Origin: Catenuloplanes indicus | GTDB taxonomy: Bacteria; Actinomycetota; Actinomycetes; Mycobacteriales; Micromonosporaceae | Direction: 5' to 3' | Assembly: GCF_030813715.1 (NCBI RefSeq) | Contig: NZ_JAUSUZ010000001.1 | Location: forward strand, 9,120,949 to 9,184,948 | Length of the DNA stretch: 64,000 nt | Shown: one piece after another, positions 46,448 to 55,600 of the stretch | Position numbering within the stretch: position 1 is the stretch's first letter | Layout: the number at the start of each line of letters is the position of its first letter | Translations under genes and position numbers: made by a program | Notes under the pieces: generated by a model | Databases searched by the model: none | Seen by the model: the letters and a program-made list of their open reading frames with translations, nothing else | What the model was told of the DNA's origin: nothing

Positions 46448-47280
46448 CCACGGACATGCTCGTGGGGATCACCTGCGACCCGCGCGACTACGGCACCCGC
46501 CTCGCCCGCTGGCCCGGCGCCCGCCATACCCGGATCTTCGGCTACCCGGGTAAGGGCATCCCGTCGTGGAAACCCACCCCCACAGACCGGCGGATCGCCG
46601 AGGCACGGCGCCTGTGCCCCGGGATCATCCCGCACGTTAGCTTCAAGGACTGGCCGGACGACATGGCAGCCGAAGCGATGGTCCGGGCGTGGCTCAACCA
46701 GCTCCCGCCTATCACCGCGCCGCTCACACCCGGCGGACCGCCGCTCGTCATGCTCTCCCACATGCACGAGCCCGGCCCGAAGGACTTCGACCCCGCCGAG
46801 TACCGGCGGCGCCAGTTCCTCATCGCCATCTGGCTCGCCGCTCACCCGCGCGGCGGCCAGGTCGACCTCGTCCACATCGACGCGAACATCTGGGTCGAAG
46901 GCAAGGGAGGCCGGGACCTGTCCATCTACCTGCCCGGCGTCGGGCTGCCGTCCGTCGACACGTACGCGCGGTCGTGGAAGCCGTACCCGACCGTCGATGA
47001 CCTGCTCTGGGCGCCGCTGAGACTCGCCGACGCCACCCGCACCCCGCCCATGCTGCCCGAGTTCGGCATCGCCCGACGCCCCGACGACCCGACCGGAGAG
47101 CAGCGCGCCGAACTGATGCACGAAGCGCTCGTCGTCCTCTGGGCCGAGGGCTGCCGGCTCGTGTCGTGGTGGGAAGACCTCGGCACCGCACCTAGGGCAG
47201 GTGGTCCGGCGCCGGACTTTCGGCTGGACGACGAGCCGTCCCGGCGCGTGTGGGAGGACGCGATGGCCGGGCGGATCTGA
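46444..47280 (+). CDS. TIM-barrel glycosidase-like phage protein
   Basis: 278 residues. The pattern resembles clan GH-A/GH26-type hydrolases: an N-terminal strand (VGITCDPRDYG), MLSHMHEPGP where an acid after a His would be the acid/base, VDLVHIDANIW, and LPEFGIARRPDD, where the Glu of PEFG would be the nucleophile, then LVSWWED. No signal peptide is present. A cell-wall or polysaccharide target is possible. It lies far from tail and lysis genes, among accessory genes. The fold is inferred from motifs only. Confidence 0.5.
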   Translation: MTTDMLVGITCDPRDYGTRLARWPGARHTRIFGYPGKGIPSWKPTPTDRRIAEARRLCPGIIPHVSFKDWPDDMAAEAMVRAWLNQLPPITAPLTPGGPPLVMLSHMHEPGPKDFDPAEYRRRQFLIAIWLAAHPRGGQVDLVHIDANIWVEGKGGRDLSIYLPGVGLPSVDTYARSWKPYPTVDDLLWAPLRLADATRTPPMLPEFGIARRPDDPTGEQRAELMHEALVVLWAEGCRLVSWWEDLGTAPRAGGPAPDFRLDDEPSRRVWEDAMAGRI

Positions 47281-47339
47281 GTCAGCTGCCAATCCGGTAG
47301 GAACTGGCAGCAGATCAGTAGCAACGCCCGCACGGGTGA

Positions 47340-47387
47340 GCTGGCAGCGTGCCCGGCCCCACGACCAGGACCGGGCACGCTGCCAGC
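47340..47387 (+). terminator. Perfect 17-bp inverted repeat before the late region
   Basis: Arms GCTGGCAGCGTGCCCGG (47340-47356) and its exact complement (47371-47387) enclose a 14-nt loop. Nearby CTGCCA and TGGCAG copies (about 47286-47311) make a cluster of TGGCAGC motifs. No T run follows; it could be a terminator, a processing site or a protein-binding site. Confidence 0.55.
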
Positions 47388-47402
47388 AGATACCGTGACA
47401 AC

Positions 47403-47711
47403 GTGTTCCTCGAAGACCTCATCACCGCCCTCGCGGCCGAAGACCGGAACAAGCCCGTCAAGCACGGCTTCGGCAGCCCGCACTCGTACCGCGGCTTCTA
47501 CGAACAGCTCGCCTTCGAACCCATTGAGAACACGACCGTCGGCGCCATGCTGGACGCCGCCTGCGAAGCACTCGACGCGACCTACGAGGGGTACAAGGGC
47601 GGCACCTATCGCATGGACAGTCTGACCGAGTGCTGGCTGGCCGAGTACGGATCAACCGGCGAACAGCTCGGCCCCACGCTGCTGCGCGGCATGCTGGCAG
47701 ACGGGGCATGA
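47403..47711 (+). CDS. Hypothetical phage protein
   Basis: 102 residues from GTG 47403, directly after the inverted repeat. Acidic and helical (TVGAMLDAACEALDATYEG). No recognised domain. The stop overlaps the next ATG. It opens the block leading to the terminase. Confidence 0.55.
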   Translation: MFLEDLITALAAEDRNKPVKHGFGSPHSYRGFYEQLAFEPIENTTVGAMLDAACEALDATYEGYKGGTYRMDSLTECWLAEYGSTGEQLGPTLLRGMLADGA

Positions 47712-48073
47712 CCGGCGAGCTGGTGGCGTGGCTGCGCGCGCAGCTCGACGCCGACCTCACCGCGCTCAACGCCTGGAACGCCGCCTGCATCCACCTCGAA
47801 GCCTGCGGCGACACCAGCCAGTTCACCGAGCGGTTCGACCTCGACGGCGAACGCTGGCGGGCCGACCTCAACGCCAAGCTGCGCATCCTCGACGCCGTCG
47901 AACGCCACGCCGACCCGCACCCCGGTCAGCCCTGCACCAACGACGACAACCCGTACGTCGAGTGTGAGCTGCACGTGGCCGCAACCGGCCGTGTCGACCC
48001 GTACGCCGCGCAGCTGCTCGCACTCCCGTACGCAGATCGTGACGGATACCGGGACGAGTGGCGGCCCGCGTGA
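47708..48073 (+). CDS. DUF6221 family protein
   Basis: 121 residues. The start LVAWLRAQLDADLTALNAW, the central AKLRILDAVERHAD with CTNDD, and the end LLALPYADRDGYRDEWRP match DUF6221, a small family found in actinobacterial prophages with no known function. It overlaps both neighbours by 4 nt. Confidence 0.85.
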   Translation: MTGELVAWLRAQLDADLTALNAWNAACIHLEACGDTSQFTERFDLDGERWRADLNAKLRILDAVERHADPHPGQPCTNDDNPYVECELHVAATGRVDPYAAQLLALPYADRDGYRDEWRPA

Positions 48074-48294
48074 CCGCACAGTGGCTCGTTACCCTCGACC
48101 TGGCCGCGACGTACCTGGCCCAGTCGTTCGGGCAGGACGTCACCGAGGAGCGCATCCGCCAGTGGATCAGCCGCAGCAAGACGCCCGCGAACCCGGAGGG
48201 CGTCCCACGGCGAGGCTCCGAAGGCCGGCGCGCGCTCTACGACCTCCGAGACCTCATCACGCTCGCGGAGACACGACTTACCGGTACGGGATAA
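48070..48294 (+). CDS. Small HTH protein upstream of terminase
   Basis: 74 residues. LAATYLAQSFGQDVTEERIRQWISRSKT reads as a MerR/excisionase-like winged helix with the wing in PRRGSEGRRALYDLRDL. Position just before the large terminase makes it a candidate small terminase subunit or late regulator; neither can be proven from sequence. GTG 48070 overlaps the previous stop. Confidence 0.6.
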   Translation: MTAQWLVTLDLAATYLAQSFGQDVTEERIRQWISRSKTPANPEGVPRRGSEGRRALYDLRDLITLAETRLTGTG

Positions 48295-48410
48295 CACAGC
48301 TTGACACCAGCCAGGACCAGGTGTCACAGTTCATTTCGATGTTGGCGGTTCATGCCCAAAGCGGCGTGGCCGCCATTTCTCGTATCTGACCCAGCACGGC
48401 GAGGTGAGCC

Positions 48411-49961
48411 GTGACCGCCGGGCTCCTCGACATGCGCGCCGCCTGGGCCGAAGCCCGCCAGCGCATGGTGCCCCGGCAGCGGCGGTGGGCGTCACCGCTC
48501 GACATGGCCGTCAGTCTCGACCCGGCCCGCATCAGCGACACCGGCGAACGCGTCGGCACGGTCCGGACGCCGGCACTGAACGTCGTCAACGACGCCCTGG
48601 TCCGGCTCGCAAACAAGCCCGGCCAAGGGCGGCTCGCAGTATTCCTCTCGCCGCAGGAGGGTAAGTCCACGACCTGCTCGTACTGGAACCCGCTGTGGTT
48701 GCTCGTCAACAACCCTGACCTGCGCATCATCGCCGTCTCGTACAACGCGGAAAAGTCCCGCGAGTGGGGCGCCGAGGTCAAGAACGCCATCGAGAACTTC
48801 AGCGGCGATGACGGCATGGAAGACCTCGGGCTGCGGCTGCGCACCGACACGCGCGCCGCCGGCCGGTGGAAGGTCGAGGGGCACCGCGGCGGGCTCTACT
48901 GTGCGGGGATCGAGTCCGGCATTACGGGCCGGCCGGGCGACTACATCATTGTCGACGACCCCACGAAAAATCTTCAGGAAGCGCAGTCGGCAACGAAACG
49001 CGGCAAGGTCACCTCGACCTACCGAGGCGCGATCATCCCCCGCATGGGCCCCACCACCAAACTGGTGTGGATCCAAACCCTCTGGCATGAGTCCGAGACC
49101 ATCCAGGAGATCCTCGCCAACGAAGGCGACTCGTGGGAGATCGTCCGCATCCCCGCGCTCTGCGACTCCGAGGACGACCCGCTCGGCCGGGCCATCGGCG
49201 AACCCATGGAGTCCGCCCGCGGCAAGCGCGACTGGGCCAAGGTTCGTCGCGACGTAGGCGAGTACGTCTTCTCCGCGCTCTACCAGCAGCGGCCGTCGCC
49301 AGCCGAGGGCGGTCTGTTCAAGCGCATCCACTGGCGCTGGTTCACTCTCTACGGCGACCGCGTGCACCTTGGCGGCCGCGAATTCGATCTTCGGGATTCG
49401 TGGATTTTCATCACCGCCGATCTTGCCGCGTCGACCAAGACCAGCGCCGACTACACCGTCTTCGCCGCCTGGGCCCGCACCATCTCCGGCGACCTCATCC
49501 TCCTCGACCTCCTCCGGGCGAAGATCGGCGAACACGACCACTTCGCCCACGTCCACGCCATGTGCCAGCGGTGGAACGTCGACACCGTCTTCGTCGAGGC
49601 CAGCCAGTTCGGCACCACGCTCGTCCGCGAAGCCACCCAGCAGCAGATCCCGATCACCCCGCTCAAAGCAGAGCAGGACAAGTTCTCGCGGGCACTGCCA
49701 GCGAGCGCCTGGTCCAGTGGCGGACGCATCTGGCTCCGATCGGGAGCGGCATGGGCCGACGCCTTTGTAACTGAGACCGCGGCGTTCCCCAACGGGAAGA
49801 ACGACGACCAGGTGGACTGCCTCGCCTACGCCGTCCGCGTCGCCGTCACCCAGGCCGCACCGATGCCGTCGAGCCGAACCATGCACCGCACGCCCGAACG
49901 CGTCGAGTTCCCCGAGCTCGGCGGTGGCGCACCGCTCGACCTGGCGACCGTACCGCTGTAG
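48411..49961 (+). CDS. terL: Terminase large subunit
   Basis: 516 residues. It packages DNA into the prohead using an ATPase and a nuclease. Visible parts are a Walker A-like SPQEGKST, Walker B DYIIVDDPTKN, the coupling region LVWIQTLWHES and the C-terminal RNase H-like nuclease with ITADLAASTKTSADYTV and the last acid in KNDDQVDCLAYAVRVA. GTG 48411 is preceded by GAGGTGAG. It begins the late structural gene block. Confidence 0.9.
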   Translation: MTAGLLDMRAAWAEARQRMVPRQRRWASPLDMAVSLDPARISDTGERVGTVRTPALNVVNDALVRLANKPGQGRLAVFLSPQEGKSTTCSYWNPLWLLVNNPDLRIIAVSYNAEKSREWGAEVKNAIENFSGDDGMEDLGLRLRTDTRAAGRWKVEGHRGGLYCAGIESGITGRPGDYIIVDDPTKNLQEAQSATKRGKVTSTYRGAIIPRMGPTTKLVWIQTLWHESETIQEILANEGDSWEIVRIPALCDSEDDPLGRAIGEPMESARGKRDWAKVRRDVGEYVFSALYQQRPSPAEGGLFKRIHWRWFTLYGDRVHLGGREFDLRDSWIFITADLAASTKTSADYTVFAAWARTISGDLILLDLLRAKIGEHDHFAHVHAMCQRWNVDTVFVEASQFGTTLVREATQQQIPITPLKAEQDKFSRALPASAWSSGGRIWLRSGAAWADAFVTETAAFPNGKNDDQVDCLAYAVRVAVTQAAPMPSSRTMHRTPERVEFPELGGGAPLDLATVPL

Positions 49962-49969
49962 GAGGCCCC

Positions 49970-50392
49970 GTGCGCGCCTGGCTCCGCGACCTGCTCGGCA
50001 CCGCCGAGATCCTCTCCGCTATCCAGCAGCACCGCCAACGACAGGAGATCACCATGGCATCGGTCATCGACGCACTCAGGGCGCTCGCCGAGCAGACCAA
50101 CGACGTGTCCGCCGCGCAGGCCACCTCGTTCACCAACCTGCAGAACGCGGTCGCCCGCCTGGAGCAGGCCGTCCGCGACGGCGAGGTCAGCCCGGAGATC
50201 CAGGCCGCCGTCGACGAGCTGTCCGCGAGCCTGACCCGTCTCGGCGACGACGCCCGCCGCGCCGACGACGGCTTCGAGCCGCAGCCCGAGACGCCGGCCG
50301 ACCCGGAGCAGCCGGCCGAGCCGCTCCCGGCCGACGGCGAGACCCCGGCCGACGTGACCGAGCCGACCGTTCCGCAGCGCACCCAGCGCTGA
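49970..50392 (+). CDS. Coiled-coil head-region protein
   Basis: 140 residues. A helical coiled region (VIDALRALAEQTNDVSAAQATSFTNLQNAVARLEQ, heptad-like) leads to an acidic Pro-rich tail (PETPADPEQPAEPLPADGE). GGAGG lies 4 nt before GTG 49970; ATG 50054 inside the gene also starts after a GGAG. Location between terminase and portal suggests a head accessory protein; function unknown. Confidence 0.5.
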   Translation: MRAWLRDLLGTAEILSAIQQHRQRQEITMASVIDALRALAEQTNDVSAAQATSFTNLQNAVARLEQAVRDGEVSPEIQAAVDELSASLTRLGDDARRADDGFEPQPETPADPEQPAEPLPADGETPADVTEPTVPQRTQR

Positions 50393-50468
50393 CCCGCGAG
50401 CCGGGCGCGACTCGACGCAGCCACGGGCTCGGGCCGCGCCCGCAACACCTGACCGATGAGGGGGACGG

Positions 50469-52622
50469 ATGAGCGCCCCCACCCGGCTCCGCGGGCACGT
50501 CTCCGACGCGCTCAGCGGGTACGCCGACATCCTCGACGACATCACGACCGAGTACATCCCTGACCTGACCTGGCCGCTCAGCGTCCAGACGTACGCGCAG
50601 ATGCGCCACGAGAGCCGTCTGTCGTCCGTCCTCGACGGCTGGACGCTTCAGCTCCGGCGCGCGCAGTGGCAGGTCGACGGCCGCGGCTGCCGACCCGAAG
50701 TCGTCAAGCTCGTCGCGGACGGTCTGGGCCTACTCGTCGCCGGACAAGACCCCGCCGGCGCCGCTCGGCTGCAGGGTGTGTCGTGGAACGACTATCTGCG
50801 GACCTCGCTGCGAACCTCGGCGGCGTTCGGTCACGTCGGGCACGAGCTTCAGGCGGAGGTAGTCGACGGGACCGCCCACCTGGTCGCTCTCGCAGATCGG
50901 ATGCCTTGGACCATCTCCCGGATCCACGTCGATCCGAAGCGCGGGACGCTGCTCGGCGTCACCCAGGACGGCGTTCACCGCGATGACCGGCCGCAGATCC
51001 CCGCCTCCCAGCTCGCCTGGCATGCGCGCGAGCGGGAGGGCATCGCCTGGCAAGGCCGTTCGCTGCTGCGGGCGAGCTACCCGGCGTGGCTGCTCAAGCG
51101 CGAGATGCTGCGCACGAACTCGATCGCTCACCGCCGCTGGGCCGCTGGCATCCCGGTCGCGCAGGCCCGGCCCGGCTCGAACCCGAGCCCCGGTCAGATG
51201 GCCGAGGCGCAGCGTATGGCGTCCGCCGCGCGTGCCGGTGACGTGGCCGGCGTGGCGATGCCGCAGGACTTTGAGCTGGTCATTCAGGGGATCGCTGGTC
51301 AACTGCCTGACACGCTCGGCTTCATCCGGTTTCTGAACCAGGAGATTGCCGGCGCGGCCCTGATGCCGCATCTCGACCTAGGCACCAGCCAGTCCGGGTC
51401 GCGCGCGCTCGGAGAGTCGTTTATCGATAGCTGGACGCTCGCGCTGGAGGCTTGGGCGACGGAAACCGCGGACGTGGCGACTCGCCAGATCGCGGCTCGG
51501 ATCGTCGAGTGGAATTTCGGGTCAGACGAGCCGGTGCCTTCCGTCGTGGTGTCCGGGATCGGCTCCCGCCGCGAGGTCACCTCCGAGTCCCTTAACTCGC
51601 TGCTGTCGTCCGGCGCACTCTCGGCCGACCCGGCGCTCGAGGCGTGGATCCGCCGCGAATGGCGGCTCCCTGAGCGGGACCCGGACGCGCCGAAGCCGCT
51701 GAACGCGACCGGCGTGGACCTGGCCAAGCCAGACTCGACGGCAGACGGCGAGCAGGGTGACGACTGGGGGCTGCTCGACGACGAGGCCGCCGTGCCGGTT
51801 AAGGCTGCACAGCGGTCCCGCCGCCGCAGCAACCCCGACCAGATGAGCCTGTTCGGTGACGGCCACCCGGTGCAGGCCGCGGCCCGTCCGGAGACGCCTG
51901 AGCAGATCCAGGCCCAGTGGGAGGCGGCACGCGCTGAGCTGCTGGCCGCCTGGCCGAAGACCGCGGCACCGCTCGTGACGGAACTTGCCGCGCAGGCCGA
52001 GACGGCGGTCGCCGACGGTGACCTGCCCCGACTCGGGCAGCTCGCCGCGTCCGCCGGTGTCATCGCAGCTCAGGCCGCGATGCTCGGCAAGGGCGGCACG
52101 AAGCTCGCCCGGCAGGCCGCGGCCGGTGTGGTGGCTGAGGCCGCCGCGCATGACGTGATCGTGAGAGCTGGCGACGCGGGTGCGGCGAAGGTAAACGCGA
52201 CAGCTGAGGCGGTCGCGCACATCATCGCCGCCGGGTATGCGTCCGGTGCTGGCCGGATCGCGCTGCAGCACGCGGGCGCCGACCCGGAGTCGGTCCGGGA
52301 TGCCGTCGAGCGGCACCTGGATGCGCTGTCGACGGCGCAGCGCGGCATGGTCGCCGACCAGCTCGGTGCCCTGCTGTCCGCAGCCCAGCATGCTGGCCGC
52401 CTGTCGGTGCTCGAGCGAGCCCCGAAGGGGACGACGTTCCGGGCGTCGGAGTGGGCGGACGAGAAGCGCTGCGACGCCTGCGACGCCGTCCACGGCAAGA
52501 CGTATCGGACGCTACGGGCCGCACTCATCGACTACCCGGCGAGCGGCTACCGCAACTGCGAGGGCGGGCCCGGACGCTGCCGCGGGCACATCGCCGCGGA
52601 CTGGACCGCCAAGGCGCGTTGA
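50469..52622 (+). CDS. Portal protein fused to a MuF-like C-terminal domain
   Basis: 717 residues. Residues 1-430 read as a Mu gp29/DUF935-type portal (YAQMRHESRLSSVLDGWTLQLRRAQWQV, then LGFIRFLNQEIAGAALMPHL). A linker with QMSLFGDG follows. The last 200 residues resemble the Mu F head-maturation domain with Cys/His residues (EKRCDACDAVHGKTYRTL..NCEGGPGRCRGHI). Normally these are two separate genes. The portal is the DNA entry channel of the capsid. ATG 50469 follows GAGGGGG. Confidence 0.83.
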   Translation: MSAPTRLRGHVSDALSGYADILDDITTEYIPDLTWPLSVQTYAQMRHESRLSSVLDGWTLQLRRAQWQVDGRGCRPEVVKLVADGLGLLVAGQDPAGAARLQGVSWNDYLRTSLRTSAAFGHVGHELQAEVVDGTAHLVALADRMPWTISRIHVDPKRGTLLGVTQDGVHRDDRPQIPASQLAWHAREREGIAWQGRSLLRASYPAWLLKREMLRTNSIAHRRWAAGIPVAQARPGSNPSPGQMAEAQRMASAARAGDVAGVAMPQDFELVIQGIAGQLPDTLGFIRFLNQEIAGAALMPHLDLGTSQSGSRALGESFIDSWTLALEAWATETADVATRQIAARIVEWNFGSDEPVPSVVVSGIGSRREVTSESLNSLLSSGALSADPALEAWIRREWRLPERDPDAPKPLNATGVDLAKPDSTADGEQGDDWGLLDDEAAVPVKAAQRSRRRSNPDQMSLFGDGHPVQAAARPETPEQIQAQWEAARAELLAAWPKTAAPLVTELAAQAETAVADGDLPRLGQLAASAGVIAAQAAMLGKGGTKLARQAAAGVVAEAAAHDVIVRAGDAGAAKVNATAEAVAHIIAAGYASGAGRIALQHAGADPESVRDAVERHLDALSTAQRGMVADQLGALLSAAQHAGRLSVLERAPKGTTFRASEWADEKRCDACDAVHGKTYRTLRAALIDYPASGYRNCEGGPGRCRGHIAADWTAKAR

Positions 52623-52674
52623 GCACTCACACGCCTGATCTGCGCACCATCTGACCTGACGATCGGGGTGATCC

Positions 52675-55600
52675 ATGACCGCCCCGACTGTCGACCTCGC
52701 GCGCCGTGAGGGCGTCGAACTCGTCCGGACCGGCCGGTGGGAAACCATGACCGGCTCGTGGACGCCGACCGCCGAGGACATCGCCGCGGCCGTTGACGCC
52801 CAGTCGTGCCCGGCGATCCGCAAGCCGGTCGTGAAACTGGGCCACACCGATGCCCGGTTCGCGGTCGGGGACGGCGAACCGGCGCTCGGCTGGTTCGAGA
52901 ACCTCCGTGCGACCGACGGCGGCAGCACGCTCGTCGGCGACCAGGTGACGCTGCCGTGGCTGCACTCCGTCCAGGCCGCCGCGTACCCGTCGAGGTCGAT
53001 CGAGGGCAACTACAACCACCGTTGCGGAGCCGGCCACGTCCACAAGTTCGTGCTGACCGCGGTCGCACTGCTCGGGGTGACGCCGCCGGCAGTGAAGACG
53101 ATCCGGAACCTGAATGACCTGCCCGGGATGCTCGGCGTGGCCGCGTCCGATCCGGACGTGCCGGAGGGCGCCGAGCGCGTGCAGGTGACCATCATGGCCC
53201 GCCGGCGTGCCGAGGACTTCGACGAGGGCAGCACCAAGCGCGACGCTGGCGGCCGGTTCTCCCGCGTCGACACGAACGACGGACCGGAAGGTCGCGGGGC
53301 CTCATCCGGGGGCAGTCGGACTGCTGGCGGGTCCGGCAGCAGCGGCTCGTCCAGCGGCAGCGCGGGCGGAAGCTCGCCGAAGCCCGCCGCACCGCTGAAG
53401 GACTCACTGAAGATCGGCGACCGGATCCAGCTCCGCGACGGCGAGACCCTCGCCGGTGGTGCGCAGGTTGACGGCACTGAAGGTGTCGTGAAGGTCGCCG
53501 TGGTCGACAGTCCGACCGGCCGGCGCCTCCACATCGGCCTCAACCCGCCCGAGGTCGACGACGGCGACGATGACCTCGACAGCGATGCGGCTGAGAGTGA
53601 CGACGACAGCGACGACGACGAGGTCTCCGAGCCCTGGTCCGGGAATCAGGACGAGTGGACCACCGTGCTCGACGAGACGGGAATCGGCGCGCTCCACGCG
53701 GCGCTGCCGCAGATGCTCGACATGGGCCGTCAGGGCGCCGAGCACCAGAAGTCGTTGGAGAAGCGCGGCTCTGACCTGGAGAAACGCGAACGGGCCTTGA
53801 TCAACTCCCAGTATCCGGGTCTGAACGCGGCAGGTAAGAAAGAGCTCCAGAAGATCGACGTTCGGTCTGCTGACGTGTCGTCGCGCCTGAACCAGGAGCA
53901 GGAGCGTGCCCAGCGCCGCATCGAAGAGCTGCGGCCCGAGGACCGTCAGCGGGTCGCGCGGGCAGAACCCGGCGAGGCACGAGGGGCATACCGCGAGGCG
54001 TACCTGGCCGCACATCCGGGTGAGGAGAAGACCGCCACCACCTACTCGTTCCTGTACGCGCAAGGCCTGGAAAAGCAGGGGGCGCTGTCGGCGGAACGGC
54101 AGGCGCTCGAAGCCCGCCGCAGCGAACTGACGGGTGACCCGCAGCCGCTCACCCCCGAGGCGCAGGCCGAGCTCGCCGAAGTCCGGGATGCGATCCGCCG
54201 CAACGACGGCGAGATCGGCGACTTCCTCGACGAGAGCTACCTGACCGACGGGGTCGTGTCCGGTGAGTGGGGTGACCTGGTCTACCAGGCGGTCATGACG
54301 GACAGCGGGCCGCGGTATTCGCTGTCACTGCGTCCGCCCGGTGCGCCTGCCGACTGGGAGCCGGACGACGGAAGCGCCGCCGTCGACTTCAACAACACCG
54401 CCTTGAAGAAGCTCGGGGCACTGCTGGACAAGGTGGTCGGCTCGTCGAGTGTGCAGGCCGCCGCCGAGGTCCACACCGGCGCGATGGTCGCGCTCATCCC
54501 GACGCCTGAGGACGCGGCGCGGCTCGCGGTCGGCGGCGGCGAACCGGCCGAGCAACTGCATGTCACGCTGGCGTATCTCGGTGAGGCCGCGGACCTGGGG
54601 GTGGCCGGCCAGCAGGACGTCATCGACGCGGTGTCAGCGGCGGCGAACGGCCTGCCGGTCATCGAGGCCGAGGCGTTCGCTCCCGCCCTGTTCAACCCGG
54701 GCGACGCCAGCGACCGTGATCCGTGCGCGGTGTTGCTGCTGTCGGGGGAGTGGCTGGACATCGTCCACTCGCTCGTCGCCGGCGCGCTCTACGACGCGCC
54801 GATGCCGGACCAGCACCGGCCGTGGATCCCGCACCTGACCGCCCGGTACGCCGACGGCGTGGACGCGCTCGCCGCGCTGGCCGAGCGCGTCGGCCCGGTC
54901 CGGTTCGACCGGCTCCGGATCGCGTTCGCCGGCCAGACGCTCGACATTCCGCTCATCGGTAGCGCCGGCCCGGACGAGCCGCTCGACGAGGCCGAGGCGG
55001 TCGCCGCCGCGGCCGGGAGTGGGAAATCGCTGAAGTCGTGGTGGCTGCACGGGCCCGGGCTGAAGAAGTGGAAGTCCTGGACGGATCTCTACAAGCACCT
55101 ACGGACCAAGGTCGATCCGGCGTTCGCGAAGCGGATCGCGTCGGAGTGGTTCCACGAGCGCTACGGCTACTGGCCTGGCGACAAACGCAACCGCAAGGTC
55201 GCCGCAGCGGCCGAGCCCACGATTCTGCCGGCCGCCGAGCCGGACCCATCCACACCCGAGGAGGACATGGTGTCCACCCTGCACGCAGACCTGCGCGCGC
55301 GGCTCGGCCTGGCCGACGACGCCGACGAGCAGGCGATGCTCACGGCGCTCGACGCGCTCAAGTCGAAGGCCGACTCGCCGCAGCCGACGCCTGAGATGGT
55401 CGCCGCGTCGGCCGCCGCAACCGACAAGGCGGAGAAGGCTGAGGCCGCGAACCAGGTCATGAAGGAGGAGCTCGCGAAGGTCCGCGACGAGCTCAACACC
55501 ATCAAGGCCTCCGCGGCGCAGACCGTCAAGGCCAGCTTCTTCGACGGGCTGCTCGCAACCGGCCGGCTCAAGCCCGCCGACCGGGCCACATGGGAGGACC

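Noticed and set aside
48301..48329. TTGACA-type late promoter with GACACC/GGTGTC repeat
   Set aside because: TTGACA is present at 48301 but no acceptable -10 element follows at the right spacing.
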